This document shows, one piece after another, positions 1 through 11,279 of a stretch of DNA of 64,000 nt. Each line of letters begins with the position of its first letter. Within the stretch, counting starts at the first letter, position 1. Below the pieces are notes generated by a model. That model saw nothing but the letters and a program-made list of their open reading frames with translations, did no database searches and had not been told where the DNA came from. The position numbers and the translations under genes are program-made. Source of the DNA: Beroe forskalii. Taxonomy: Eukaryota > Ctenophora > Nuda > Beroida > Beroidae. The stretch is taken from contig WFMF01000026.1 in the NCBI GenBank assembly GCA_011033025.1, positions 186,001-250,000 of the forward strand. The letters are read 5' to 3'.

Positions 1-165
1 CACGTGATCCTTGGTGTCACGTGGCCCACGCACGTGACCTGGGTTACGCACCATGTGATGCGCGTGACCAGTGCCGCGCTGCACGTGACCAGAGCCGCGC
101 GGCACGTGTTGTACGTGACCAGCGCCGCGCACCACGTGCTGCGCGTGAGGAGGGAGCACGTGCTG
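1..165. repeat. CACGTG-rich, GC-rich minisatellite (E-box cluster)
   Basis: CACGTG occurs at 1, 18, 31, 82, 103, 133 and 157, mostly as CACGTGACC followed by a CpG-rich spacer (AGxGCCGCGC) with about 20-30 bp between hits. It looks like a degenerate tandem repeat. CACGTG is the core site of bHLH factors of the MYC/USF/TFEB type, so it could also act as a regulatory cluster, but no adjacent gene start is visible. The array probably continues beyond the left edge. Confidence 0.6.
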
Positions 166-868
166 TGACGTCATCACGTTTGGGGGAGCAGGTTGGGGAG
201 GGGGCAGGAGGGGTTCACAGGTCTTGATGTGGTGGAGTTGGTGGGGCTCAGCTTTGATAGCAACGGTGGGATCGTCTGAAATAAGATGTGTCATTAATCA
301 GGAAAAAAAACGGACAGAAAGGTCCGACTCCCCGGGAAAGAAATGTGAAAATTCTAAAAGTGACTAAGAAACATTGTGTTATTTGAAAGAAGACAAAAAG
401 GGCAAGGCGGGGGCTTCATACATACCACACAAACAACGAACAACCATAACAGGAGACAGGTTGATAAACAAACTAAGGGTCAGGTCAAACTAAGATGGTC
501 GAAATCAACAAAATACTGACACCTTCAGTATCAGGAAATCTCAGGAGGAGAGTAATGGAAAAAGCCTGTAGGTTCAAACTTTTTATATTGGTCCATGTTT
601 GTTAACTGGCTTCGTTACGGGCCGAATGGCAGCTAAATCTTGAGGCAGCAGCCTGTGCCAAGTATAATTTTGGTTATGGACATGCATAAGTGGCCTCAAG
701 TCTTGTTCTGATGGATAGACGGATGGTGTCGATTATGTCTTGTTTTGGGATATGATCTGCTAGCGATGTGATCGTTTTAGTTTAACCGACAAAAGTCTCT
801 TCAGACTTCAGGGGTCGGGTGATGATCGTCTTATAATTGTCTAGACTTCCAGAGTACCGTTATTTCAG

Positions 869-1020
869 GAGATTCTGGTGGCGAGATGATTCAAGTTCTA
901 AATGGAAATTTGCAGTGTTTTGGAGCAAATCATTTTTCAGTTCCAGCCTTCAATAGTCACAACAGAGGCTTGATGTACCTAAAAGAAGCTCTTATAATGA
1001 AGCCCAAAGATGTTCTATAA
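869..1020 (+). CDS. Possible last exon of a chymotrypsin-fold (S1) serine protease-like gene
   Basis: A TTATTTCAG acceptor is followed by a reading frame that, with one G carried from the previous exon, starts G-D-S-G-G and stays open for about 50 codons to TAA at 1018-1020. GDSGG is the catalytic serine motif of trypsin-like proteases, and in many S1 genes the last exon starts at this motif. The rest (QVLNGNLQCFGANHF) only loosely fits the family, the usual Pro after GDSGG is Glu, and the canonical GxxSWG and C-terminal W are not seen. No upstream exon was found at 1-868. It may be a decayed gene or a chance motif. Confidence 0.3.
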
Positions 1021-2505
1021 GAATCAAGATTCTGTCCAGGCAAGAATTGAAGACGAAAAGAATGATTTTAGCCACAAGGTGTACATCTCACTTTAGACAC
1101 CAAAAATGTCCCGTTCGAAAAACGGCTGAGCAGCGAAACAAAACAAGGCGTTCATGTGTCCCTGTTATACTGGGACACATAACTGATTAACTGACAACAG
1201 ATAAGAAACATGACTGCTGATTTAGTCAGATAAGAAGATATCATATACGAGCCGATAAGGGCTAAGGCTCTGGGGTGAATCAAGACGTTGGGTCCGTTGA
1301 GCCACTCCATTTAGGCCTTATTAATTTAAATAACCATTTATTCCGTGTTCATTATAACTAATGTTTCTTGAACCGTAGCATGAGCTCTTGTTCTTTTATA
1401 ACTTCTTGTTACTTCTTAAACCGTAGCATGAACTTTATTACTTTAACCCATGACATGGCTGAACGGACTACAGCAATTCTGTACTGTAGTTTGTAGATAA
1501 AAATACATACCCTGTCGACTGATACCCATATCAGAACTCAAGAAGAACTCCCAAATCAAACGGAACTAGCAGAAATCAAGTTATAAATCAAGCTACGAAC
1601 CCGACAATCTAATATGGTGAAGTGATACTTAGACTTATAATAAGGATAATAAGACGTTACGATGAAACTTAATAAAATACCGAAACTTAATAATATTACA
1701 ACTGGTAATCCCCCTACTCTGATACTAACGGCAATGAAATCCATATCAGACAACAAATAAATCGACTACAAAAAAACTACTCCTAACGTCAGCAAGTCGC
1801 CATTCAAACCCCTGATGATGACATCACTTCCGAGGGTCAATTATACCAGAGCCAGCCAGATTGACAAGTGATACAAGAGATCACTTACACAATAATCATA
1901 TATATATACGCTGAAATACATATGATATTATATAGACGGGCGTAAAGCTCATTAAGGGTGATACTTTCACTATATTATATCTCATATAATTTAGGGCATA
2001 TAACACATATAAAACATAATAATATATCAATACAGCGGCAAGTTACCGTGGGGGGAAGGATAGTGGTCATCTTTGATCTGATCGAGGAAGCTCATGTTGT
2101 TGTGGTGAGACATGTTGAAAAGTATATATCACGAAATGTCAAAATATACTACAGCACGGGGTGCATGTATACGCAAAATTATTTATAGAGTGGGGGCAGC
2201 CGATTAATCGGAACCAAAAACACTGTTCGAGAGATCTCAAAGAATGGGCAGGTCACATGACACACAAATCGTCCAATCAGCAGCGCGTATTGCAGGTCAC
2301 GTGGTAGGCTGAGCAGTGCTGTAAAGGTCACGTGACTGCAGTACTGTGTTCTGATTGGTGGAAAAGAGGTCACGTGACCCGCTTGACCGGGAATTCCACT
2401 GCACTGGATTGTTTACACAAGGAAAATAATAAGCCGGTGCCCGGGGAAATATGTAAACATAATTGAATTGCGATGTCTGGTGAATCAAATTGCAAATCAC
2501 ATTAC
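1021..2505. other. No gene recognised
   Basis: AT-rich sequence with only short open frames and nothing I recognise. Near the right end, three CACGTG E-boxes in GGTCACGTG context (2298-2303, 2329-2334, 2371-2376) sit within 80 bp, next to the possible first exon at 2506-2566. Confidence 0.5.
2290..2380. promoter_or_regulatory. Cluster of three GGTCACGTG sites (CLEAR/E-box type)
   Basis: Three copies of GGTCACGTG lie at 2296-2303, 2327-2334 and 2369-2376, and a related GGTCACATGAC lies just upstream near 2251. Two of the three extend to GTCACGTGAC, the palindrome recognised by MiT/TFE and USF bHLH-zip factors. The cluster lies 130-220 bp downstream of a candidate minus-strand first exon, as expected for a promoter-proximal element. 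Function is inferred from motif density only. Confidence 0.4.
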
Positions 2506-2566
2506 CTTGTGTTAGCAGCACTATTTTCTCCGGTGATGAGCGCCTAATGACGTTAGCTTCTGCCAT
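2506..2566 (-). CDS. Candidate first coding exon of a minus-strand gene
   Basis: An ATG at 2566 opens about 20 codons (start M-A-E-A-N-V-I-R-R-S-S) ending at a good AAG|GTAATG donor. Upstream, at 2618-2625, lies a palindromic CRE (TGACGTCA), with a CCAAT further out, which fits a promoter. No downstream exon was recognised between 1 and 2500, so the gene may continue off the left edge. This is a weak call from signals, not homology. Confidence 0.25.
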
Positions 2567-2617
2567 TGAAAAGCAGGCGGTGTGACATCATCAACGCACC
2601 ACCTTAAACCATGATAA

Positions 2618-2625
2618 TGACGTCA
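2618..2625. promoter_or_regulatory. CRE palindrome TGACGTCA
   Basis: A perfect CREB/ATF palindrome about 52 bp upstream of the candidate ATG at 2566. A chance occurrence is possible. Confidence 0.35.
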
Positions 2626-3185
2626 TTTATCGCTGACTATCATGATCCGTCGTGTGCGTCCAATAGATCGCAATTTCGCTTCCCAGGTCCTTTCGGCAAG
2701 CATGTAATCGAATGAGTCACGGTGTTAGGGTGCAATGTCCGAGTGATTGGGTTTCAGAGATGATTGGTTTCCGTGTGTGGAATGCTCGTCATGACTTGTC
2801 ATCCTTCCTAAATGTAAACAAAGGGTGAATGGAAGAGTGATTGGAATTAATTTCATTTTAATAAGCAGAAAGAGTTTTGTTTATAGTATTGAAAATGGAG
2901 CGGATAATTTTAAAATCTAATGTTGAGGTGCACGACTACATTCTATTCTACTCTAGACACTTCAGGACTTCACACTTCAACTATGTCTACTTCCGGTTTC
3001 TTCTGATCATCATGCAGCACTATCGACCTTACTCACCCCGCCCATGTTTTTGGGAGGCAGAAAGTGCCATCTCCGATAAAACACCTCCACCATTCTAGCA
3101 AAACACTTTGAGTTTGACGGTGTACTCAAACGACATTCAATTCAATGCATGAGTAGTAAGCACCAACCCAGTCTCAACAATCATG

Positions 3186-3575
3186 TCTCTTCTCTCTTCC
3201 CTGACACCAGTCTACTCAATGCTCTGACACCACTCTACGCTACCTAGACACCAGTCTACCCTGACACCAGTCTACCCTGACACCAGTCTACCCTGACACC
3301 AGTCTACCCTGTACTCTGACACCACTCTCCCTGACACCAGTCTACTCTGTGCTCTGACACCACTCTACGCTACCCTGACACCACTCTACCCTGACACCAG
3401 TTTACTCTGCACTCTGACACCACTACCCGGACACCAGTCTACTCTGTACTCTGACACCGCTCTACCCTGACACCAGTTTACTCTGTACTCTGACACCACT
3501 CTCCTTGACACAATGTCTACTCTGTGCTCTGACACCACTCTACTTTACCCAGACACCACTCAACTTTAAGGCACC
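3186..3575. repeat. 16-bp minisatellite with TGACACC core
   Basis: About 20 degenerate copies of TCTACCCTGACACCAG, with longer variants carrying CTCTGTGCTC or CTACGC inserts. Every unit keeps TGACACC (GGTGTCA on the other strand), the heptamer shared with the arrays near 12.5, 30.5, 45.7-52.4 and 63.7 kb. Confidence 0.85.
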
Positions 3576-3599
3576 AATAGGCTCACAGCTCAGCGATGA

Positions 3600-4542
3600 A
3601 TAATGGTCATAAATTTTCAATTTGATTTTAATCTGTATATTTTTGAAAGGTTACATCTTATAACGTTACAATCAATTAAACGACAGGCTGCAAATGTAAA
3701 ATGAGCAATCTTTACTGAATTCATTACACTTTTGAAACCAACATTTAACTTTTTAAGCGTTTTCATCACAATCGGCTTTATTCGAAATAAACCGGCTGTC
3801 GGACAGAATCAAAAGCCGGTTAAAATAATTTTTATTGAATTAAAAAACGGCAGCATGAAAACATTAAAAACCTGATTAAACTGGCTTGTGTCAAATTAAA
3901 ATTAAATCAATGCATCGTTGGTGCTTAAATTGTACGATTAAAAACAATACAATCCTAATGCGCGTCATAAAATTGGCAATTGGAGGATTAATCAGTGAAT
4001 TAAAAACAGATTTGAAATTACAATTTTAAGAAATCGATTGTGCTGGTAATCATCAATATCCGGTAATCACATTGATTTGGATCAATAAATTCGCGTCCTA
4101 AAATACTATCGTTATAGTCTGTACCTACATCATAGTTTGTATCTAGAGTCTTTTGGAGTATTTTATTAAGTCGAGGATACCACAGCAACAATCAATTAAA
4201 ATCTAAAGTATGCGTACTAAATTTCATAATATGCATGTCAAATATTGAGTAGATTCTATGAGTAATTTGTGTATTTCATGCATATGGTCAATCAATTCTA
4301 CCCAAAATTGTGCAGAATATTGGTTCGTTGATTTACGAGATGATCTAGTATACTAGTAGAGCAGATCATAATTAAGCCAACCTAATTCGTCAATCAATTA
4401 CTAATTAGGTCCTACCGTTATTAGTCGTTTAAACTAGGGTTGAAACGCCAATACATTTAATTTCAAGTATATTTTCCATGAGCTCATGAGAGAATATCTG
4501 AGATAGGAAAGGACTTTGAAATCTGAGAAAAGAGGCGATGTA
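3600..4542. other. AT-rich intergenic sequence, nothing recognised
   Basis: AT-rich, no convincing exon on either strand. It contains the region 3' of the unknown minus-strand gene ending at 4543. Confidence 0.5.
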
Positions 4543-7500
4543 TCAAGCAGTAACACGAATTGCAGGACCCAGAAGATCAGGTGATTCCAGAGCGTTAGAT
4601 TGGAACTGGGACAACATGGGCTTTACTGCTTTGAGGGTCCTGGGGGAACAGTATGGTGCATTATGCGAATACAAGGAATTTTTTATACGAACACAAGGAA
4701 ATATTTTATTTGATCTGGTTAATTTCTAGCGAAGAAAATCGAATAGTATTAGAGATCGCCTAAGTTTCAAATTACTCTTTTCTTGCCCTAGGGATACCCG
4801 AATATGAATGCTACCGAGGCTTTCCAGCCTCTCATAACAATAATAGTGTTTTGATATAACACGGCAGTATAGCCATAACACGACCTACTAACCATCACAG
4901 CCTGATCACGTGACCTAGGTAGGATATATAAACTTGCATCGATCGTGGAAGAGCTTGATAAAGGCGCGCATTTCACAGTGCGCGCAATTTAATGTAAAAA
5001 AGTAGTCTCTTACGCCCTTTTATCTATCAATCCATGTGCACACATATTATGGGTAATATCAATAAACCTAAACTCACCTGTAGTTCTTGTCGAGGAGGAT
5101 GATATCGAAGTCCCTGCAGTCCGTCATCCCTGCGTTAACCAGGAGAATCCAGCCGTCCTCGGATACATCCTCCAGAGAGCCAGAGAAGATGACGTCATCA
5201 ATGTCACCCGTGTTGCCTGGAAACGTTCAGGAGTCATGACAACATTGGAGGCATTCCATTTATTCCTGTCATATCAAAGCGCAAAATAATAAATATGGAA
5301 GTTGCATTGGACCCAATTCTTGGTAAAATTGTCTGAGATTGCATCTGGACTAGAGAACATTATTTGGGCTTATAGGTATTTTCTTATATGAAAATCTGTA
5401 CACAAAATCACAATAAATTCCCCCTACCAAGGACTCTGGAAGGGCTGAGGACCGCATCACCAACATCATGAGCCCCATGATTATCTCCCTCCACCATGAT
5501 GTCGAATGTGTGGTCCGCATCGTCCATGTACCCGGCTAGTTCACCGAACATGGACATGTCAACCTCGTACTCCGTACTGCCCTCATGGGAGAAATGATAT
5601 TAATAACAGCGGTTCCATGATCTCAGCTGTGATACCTTCGCTAATGAACTCGGCACGCCTCGTCCATTATCCAACTTACACAGTCTCGGCTTCGCCCGGA
5701 CCGTGTAAGTTGCGGTATACGGTCACCCTTAATTGCTTAATGTCAATGAATCCGTGGGATTCTGAATAATTTCAGACACTAATTATAATTTTTGCCAAAG
5801 GTCAAAGCGAAAAAAGTCTGAATTTCGGAATAATAATAAGCCCTCATGAGAGGATTTCCCGGTGATCTTGGTAGCGACTATGATCGCTGATTCGACGATT
5901 TGCTGCCCCAATTCGACGGTGAGGGTTATGTCGAGAGGCAGAGTTTCTTTTAGGGCGAGGATGGAGGGTTTCAGAAGGGCAATATCATTCACATCTGAGG
6001 ATATAAAGCGTGATAATGGCGTGAAGAAGTGGGAAATGATGGGATATAAAAAAGGATTTATGTGAGGTATTTTCTCATATCTTCCTAAGAATTAACAATT
6101 AAAATTCCTCCAAAATCCAAATACTTAAAGTTTACCGTGCCCATATTTCCCCAAGAAGACACTTACCGTTGACCATGCCCATGAAGATATCTCGGACCTC
6201 TCTGCCGTGAAACTGAGCCAGTTCCAGGATGTTGTGAACCTTAGATCCCACATCCTGAACATCGGACTGCCCAGTAAGGGCACCGGTAAAGGTGACACTG
6301 ATGGGGATTCCAAGGGGGCATTCCTTGATGGTGTTACCAAGGTCTGCGGGTTCGTCTGCAGCCAGCCTGTGAATAATATGGTAGTTAGTAACTAGTTCGG
6401 ACTTCAAGATGAATTTTCGTGAACTCTGAGGGTCTCGGGTATTCATCAACTTTAAGCCTCAAGTGTGTCAATGGGACCTGTTTTTTTCTTGGGCAAATTG
6501 GTGGGCGGAAATGAAATGGACACAATACCCCTCCAGCGGCCAGAGGGCAGAGCCTCTAAAAAGACAAGATCTGCAGCCAGCGCTAGCTGAAAGGGAACAG
6601 CGTCCTCGGCTGCCGCCTCAACGCGGGCCACGTCGCTCTGACTCCCCACCACAAAGTGTTGGAATCCCCGGGACAGAGCGGACTTGATGAAGTTCTGCGA
6701 GAGGTTGCCCGATCCAATCAGAACGTTGTGGGTTGTAGGGAGGTTGTTCAGTAGTTCCTGGTTAGGGATGGGAAATCTTTTAAATTTCGGCGATAAAATT
6801 GTCATAGGAATTTGATGACAAAAATTCGCCTAATTTTTAAACTTAAACATGACCATTAGAACATTAGAAACTCTAATCTACCTACTCGTAGGATTGCCAC
6901 ACATAATTGTACCTGGTTGGAACACTTGATGGTGATGCCCAGGGTGGCAAGTAGCTCAAGAAACTCAGGCTGGTTGACGGCAAGTGGCTCGTACATGACC
7001 TGTACTCCTGAGAGTTCTGAACAAATCTGAGGGGAATTAGGGAGTAAGTTGAAAACCTTAAAATGATACGAGAAGTTTGAAAGCTTTAAAATCAAGAACA
7101 ATTCACGTGATTGAACACGTGGACAATATTTCAATCAATATCAATAATATCAAGGTGCAAACCAGAATACATGGGAAAAATCCCTAGTCATCAGATCTGA
7201 CCCAGAATTAGGTTCTATCATCGATAAAAGAATGTTTACTCACGTATTTGACGTTTTCATAGAGTTTGTTAGACAGTACTATGACTGTGTTACTGTCATG
7301 ATCACTCCCATTTAGATAACTGAAAATTGCTGTGGTATCCATCTTTCCTGCGGTGAAATGTGCGGTAGAAGTTGAGAAACAAGGCCTAGGATTTGATTTT
7401 GAAAAAATTAAGAAACTAGAATAAGAAAACTAAGGAACTTCACTTGACCTATATCACTCCTTCTATACTTCTGAGACTAACTGCAAAACTTGAAATTATT

Positions 7501-8660
7501 GCTGTTATTGAGAATTCACTCGTTCAAGAATTAAGAAACTGATTAACAATCTTTAGTAAAATCAAGAAAAATTAGCCAAAAATTTCAATAAGTTTCTCAT
7601 AGAAAAACTGAGTGTCCAAGTTGGTTAACAAAGAAGGTTGACGGACTTCCCTCCAATTAAATAACTCACGACTTAATAAATTGGCAGGTGCTATCCAGGC
7701 TGCCAAGGTACTCCAACGATAACTGTTCCAATTACTCCGTGTGCTTCATACGAACTGACCTGTAGGGGAAAGAGGTGTTCAAACGCAAGGAAATGTTTTT
7801 ATTTTAATAGTCTGCAATTTACTAATGTGGTAAAAATGGGAAAAATTGTCATCGTTCCATCCACGTCTTGCTTGGAAGAATAGAATTTCGTATTCTGTGT
7901 ACAATACAAGTCATTTGTTATCAATAATTTTGTACTTCATGCACATTAAATTGAATAATATGCCAAATTAATTTTTCGGATTTATCGGTGCTTGTCGCGT
8001 GAAAGCAATTACATTATCAGTGCCATCTGATGCTATGTAACCATCGTATACGTTCGACCGAATAGTGTTATCTGATATTGAAATTCCTTCAAAATTACGG
8101 ATTGATTTGATAACTGTTGATAAATGAATTATAAAACTCAAAAAACAAAGATTGTAATCAATGTGAGTAAGGGTTTATTGGAAAAATCCTAATTTACTTG
8201 TTTTTCGCCCACTAGAACTAAATACTTCCGGAAACACCCATATATTACGTATTATTTAAAACCACATCCTTTTCTGGAAGTTCTGAACTTTAGGCAGGTT
8301 CGGTATGATTGCGCGGCCCAGCTTAATTCGATTCTTGAAATATATCGAGCCGCGCAGACGTACCTATCACCAAGAAACTTAGAAACGTACTGAACCAGCC
8401 TAAAGCTCAGCATTGTAACCCATATGTGTGCACATGGATCGATCAAATAAGAGATCGATAAAGACGCGCATTTACATTGCGAGCAATTTACTTTTCATAG
8501 AATGTCTGTCAAAAGTGCAGCCTTTTTTATCAATCAATTCTTGAGCACACAAATGGGTAAATACCCCCCCACCCCCTGAAAGCCTGAAATTACTGACTCA
8601 CCGTGAGCTGTATCGGATCAATTGTGCGCCAACGTGAGGGGTAGCTCTCCCCGAGAGAAG
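4543..8660 (-). CDS. Unrecognised multi-exon gene (at least ten exons)
   Basis: Exons in transcript order, assembled by splice signals and open frame: about 8602-8660 (donor ACG|GTGAGT), 7712-7759, 7244-7347, 6913-7026, 6478-6757 or a shorter form ending near 6580, 6167-6355, 5843-5994, 5428-5581, 5078-5216, and terminal exon 4543-4639 (stop TGA at 4543-4545). Phases match at 8602/7759, 7244/7026, 6913/6757, 6167/5994, 5428/5216 and 5078/4639. The product is acidic and mixed alpha/beta in character, for example an exon reading VIVLSNKLYENVKY, with few cysteines and no obvious membrane segment. I recognise no family. The 5' end is uncertain: ATG at 7342 is a possible start, but an acceptor and two earlier in-phase exons argue for more upstream. 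The joins 7712-7759 to 7347, 6478-6757 to 6355 and 5843-5994 to 5581 are irregular and are discussed under findings. Confidence 0.6.
4955..4995. repeat. Dispersed repeat with core GCGCGCATTT, copy 1
   Basis: The block GATAAAGGCGCGCATTTCAC followed by GTGCGCGCAATTTAA recurs in diverged form near 8450-8495 and 61245-61285, each time followed by a CAATxxAT tract. It is probably part of a short interspersed or MITE-like family. Confidence 0.5.
5661..5715. repeat. Hairpin inside an intron of the unknown gene
   Basis: CCAACTTACAC and GTGTAAGTTGCGG form a 10-bp inverted repeat around a GC-rich loop containing GGCTTCGCC. It may be the end of a small foldback element. Confidence 0.45.
8452..8500. repeat. 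Dispersed repeat with core GCGCATTT, copy 2
   Basis: GATAAAGACGCGCATTTACA followed by TTGCGAGCAATTTAC matches the copies at 4955 and 61245 in the same orientation. Confidence 0.5.
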
Positions 8661-8669
8661 CTTAGCTCA

Positions 8670-9848
8670 GAAAAGTGGGGGGGTTAGGGTTAGCTACGGA
8701 AAAAGGGGGTTATTTTTCATGTCTATCATTACATCAAAATACAACAGAATAGTCTGCAACTCTGCAAGGCGAAAGTTTTAGTGAAGAAAAATTTCAATAT
8801 GTAACAATCAAAATTACATTTACAGGAATAAGAATCATTTGGTTGAACTCAGCGCGGTTTTTGAATGGTTTTATGGTTTATGAGGCTTGAATTTCTACAC
8901 TCGTAGCAAATGAAAATGAAATAAGGGGTCCATGAAGGCCAGTCTAGGCTCTTGAATCTTGATGGTACCAAATTGATACCATCAAGATCCAAGATATTGA
9001 TATTGATAATCAATATCAGTAACCATCCAAAGACAATATATGGAAAACGTTGAAGGTTTATTCAAAATCAAGAACAAAAAAGAACAAACAAAACAAAAAA
9101 GAAAAAAAAACAAGTTTAATAAAAGAGGAATAAAACTCAGAATGAGCTCAGAGTATAAATAAAAACAAGGTATACAGACGTGATGAATTACGGCAACCAC
9201 AGATAACAGATAATTACCATGATGAAAAGTGGCATCACATGATGTGGCCTCGGTAACTTGATACCGGATAAAAAGATAAGAATAACTAATCTGATTATAG
9301 ACCACCTGTGGTTTATGTGTAAAGACATATTTGCGGATTATTTGAGTGATCAAAGTGGCGTCATTATCATGGTTTAAAGTGGGGCGTTGGTGACGTGAAC
9401 CTGCGATAATTTTTACTGGTTTTTGGAACGTGACCGTTTTCTAGAAACTTTCCTTAAAATTCTGAACTGTGAAATTGTAATGAAAACAAAATTCCTGTAT
9501 AAGTTACAAAGAGAGTTAACCAACTTCCGGGCCATTTTAAGGGGGTTTGCTTGACTTCCTGGGTCGGATATAACCATATTTCACTTCGATAAATTCATTT
9601 CCGTCCGGTAGCAGTTCTCTTTTCAAGAAAACATTTTTAGTGTGATGTGTTTCCTGATCTTTGATAAAGCCAGGGACTTTTTCAAACCAAATGCCCAGTT
9701 TTTATCTTGCTTTTGCAGTTTAAACATTTTAAACACACTGGTGAGAAAATTCGATTTGTCTGGATAGCAGAACTTACTCCAAATACAATAACGTTTTCAA
9801 CCATTTGCTCGGTAAAATCACCAAAACCAACTCCTTATAGCAAGCACG
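8670..9848. other. Intergenic region between the unknown minus-strand gene and the secreted-protein gene
   Basis: AT-rich with a poly(A)-rich tract at 9070-9115. The genes on either side are divergent, so promoters may lie here, but I see no clear TATA or CpG signature. Further 5' exons of the minus-strand gene could be hidden here. Confidence 0.4.
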
Positions 9849-10436
9849 ATGAAATCTTTGTCCCTCATTCTACTGCTGTGCACGATATTAAAAAGTCACG
9901 TGACTCTGGCTGCTCCACCAACCACACCGCGTCTCCAATGGAACGATATCAGCTTAGCCGATTTAAACATTGCTATCGAAGATTTCTCCTCTTCCACAAA
10001 AGTCTACTGGCAGTTCATCCCTACCGGCAAGGCAGTTGACAAGGACCTGTATGTTATAATAGCAATGATGCTAAACAGCAACGAATACATTGGATTACTG
10101 GGAACGGCAATGGTGGTCTATAATTTCTACCCCGATGGGCGTATCGAAGGCTTGGAAGGTATTTATCTCATACCGGGTTACAAGTGTCGGTTCAGGGACG
10201 AGTTTGTGAATCAGATGACAGGAATAGCGCACACCGTGAAGATAAACCCCGGATCGGAGAACCTGTTCTCGTTCACAGTTCCCGGGAATAAGACCTCACA
10301 GTTTATTGCGTTTGAGGAATGTTATGAACCGTGGAGCGAGGCGGTTTCAGCAACGAAAACGGCGTATTTAGTGTTGTTACAGGGGATGAAAGGGCTGGAG
10401 GATTACTTCAAGTTTCAGTATGCGATAGAGAATTGA
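9849..10436 (+). CDS. Small secreted protein of unknown function, single exon
   Basis: A 195-codon open frame starts at an ATG followed by a textbook signal peptide: a Lys, then a Leu/Ile-rich core, with likely cleavage near residue 21-22 after VTLA. The mature part has two or three Cys (a KCRF and an EECYE context), one N-glycosylation sequon (NKT), and a beta-rich middle (YNFYPDGRIEGLEGIYLIPG). No family is recognised. It appears intronless. An AATAAA lies near 10895, 460 bp after the stop. It stands between two minus-strand genes, 843 bp downstream of the ZMYND12 stop as ZMYND12 is transcribed, so the two genes converge. The intact length, signal peptide and sensible composition argue for a real gene. 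Confidence 0.7.
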   Translation: MKSLSLILLLCTILKSHVTLAAPPTTPRLQWNDISLADLNIAIEDFSSSTKVYWQFIPTGKAVDKDLYVIIAMMLNSNEYIGLLGTAMVVYNFYPDGRIEGLEGIYLIPGYKCRFRDEFVNQMTGIAHTVKINPGSENLFSFTVPGNKTSQFIAFEECYEPWSEAVSATKTAYLVLLQGMKGLEDYFKFQYAIEN

Positions 10437-10514
10437 ACTGCGATGAAACAGGATGAAATAGAAATGGAGATGATAAAGAATTAAACAAAGAAATGACAAT
10501 GAAAGGATTAAAGT

Positions 10515-10665
10515 ATATTCTCGATTACAGAACCAACTGACGTTTTTATCGGTGCCTATAATGCATAGAATCCTGCCTGATCGGGTCCATATCGATTTAC
10601 ACCCTCGCTTTTCGGGCTGCGCCCTCGGGAAGTATCTCAAAATGGACCCAATAGACGCGATTCTA
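10515..10665. repeat. Dispersed repeat family B, copy 1
   Basis: The block GACGTTTTTATCGGTGCCTA ... CCTGATCGGGTCCATAT ... CGGGAAGTATCTCAAAATG matches 17495-17640 in the same orientation. Copy 2 carries an extra insert of about 30 bp. Two diverged copies 7 kb apart suggest a SINE or MITE. Confidence 0.65.
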
Positions 10666-11279
10666 TGTATTCTAAAGAACGCACTCAAACAGTACTCCAT
10701 GTAACGGAGCCTTATTTTGCGCGCGCAAGCGCTAACAAACAGGGACACGTAACAGTATAACAAAATTTTATACAACGATGCTTGGATCGATGAACGAGTA
10801 GATGGAGTACGTGGACATCACTGATCCTAAATGCGATCCCTGCTAAACCTTTCAAAATGTATCAAAATGAGAAAATGTGAATGTATTATTTGTTATAATA
10901 AAACATATGACGTGTGCTGTAAAAGTATAGTATTTGCTATTTACAAAACTGATTTATAGAAATTACGAATGAAACGGTTTCAGCCGGCAATCTGAAAAAT
11001 CACAAAAAGTACTGACAATCTCAAAATGATCTGCATGTAAGTTTGCATGCTCTGATATAATTACTATTTACATCTGTATCAAACATTTATGTACAATACA
11101 ATTGTTTAAACATTTAATCTTTTTGGATAATAAATATGAGTTCGTTATGGTACGATAGCACTCTATCAAATATTGCTATCTTGATAGCATCCATGAAGAA
11201 ATGTAACTGCCTGGATCATGATAGCAACTGGATCATTGATCCAGCTACACTATCATTGGACACTGCTGCATAACTCCGT

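Noticed and set aside
6478..6591. Counting the LAAD repeat junction as certainly non-canonical
   Set aside because: A frame-preserving GT-AG alternative exists (donor at 6477, acceptor after 6356), so I list it only as ambiguous.
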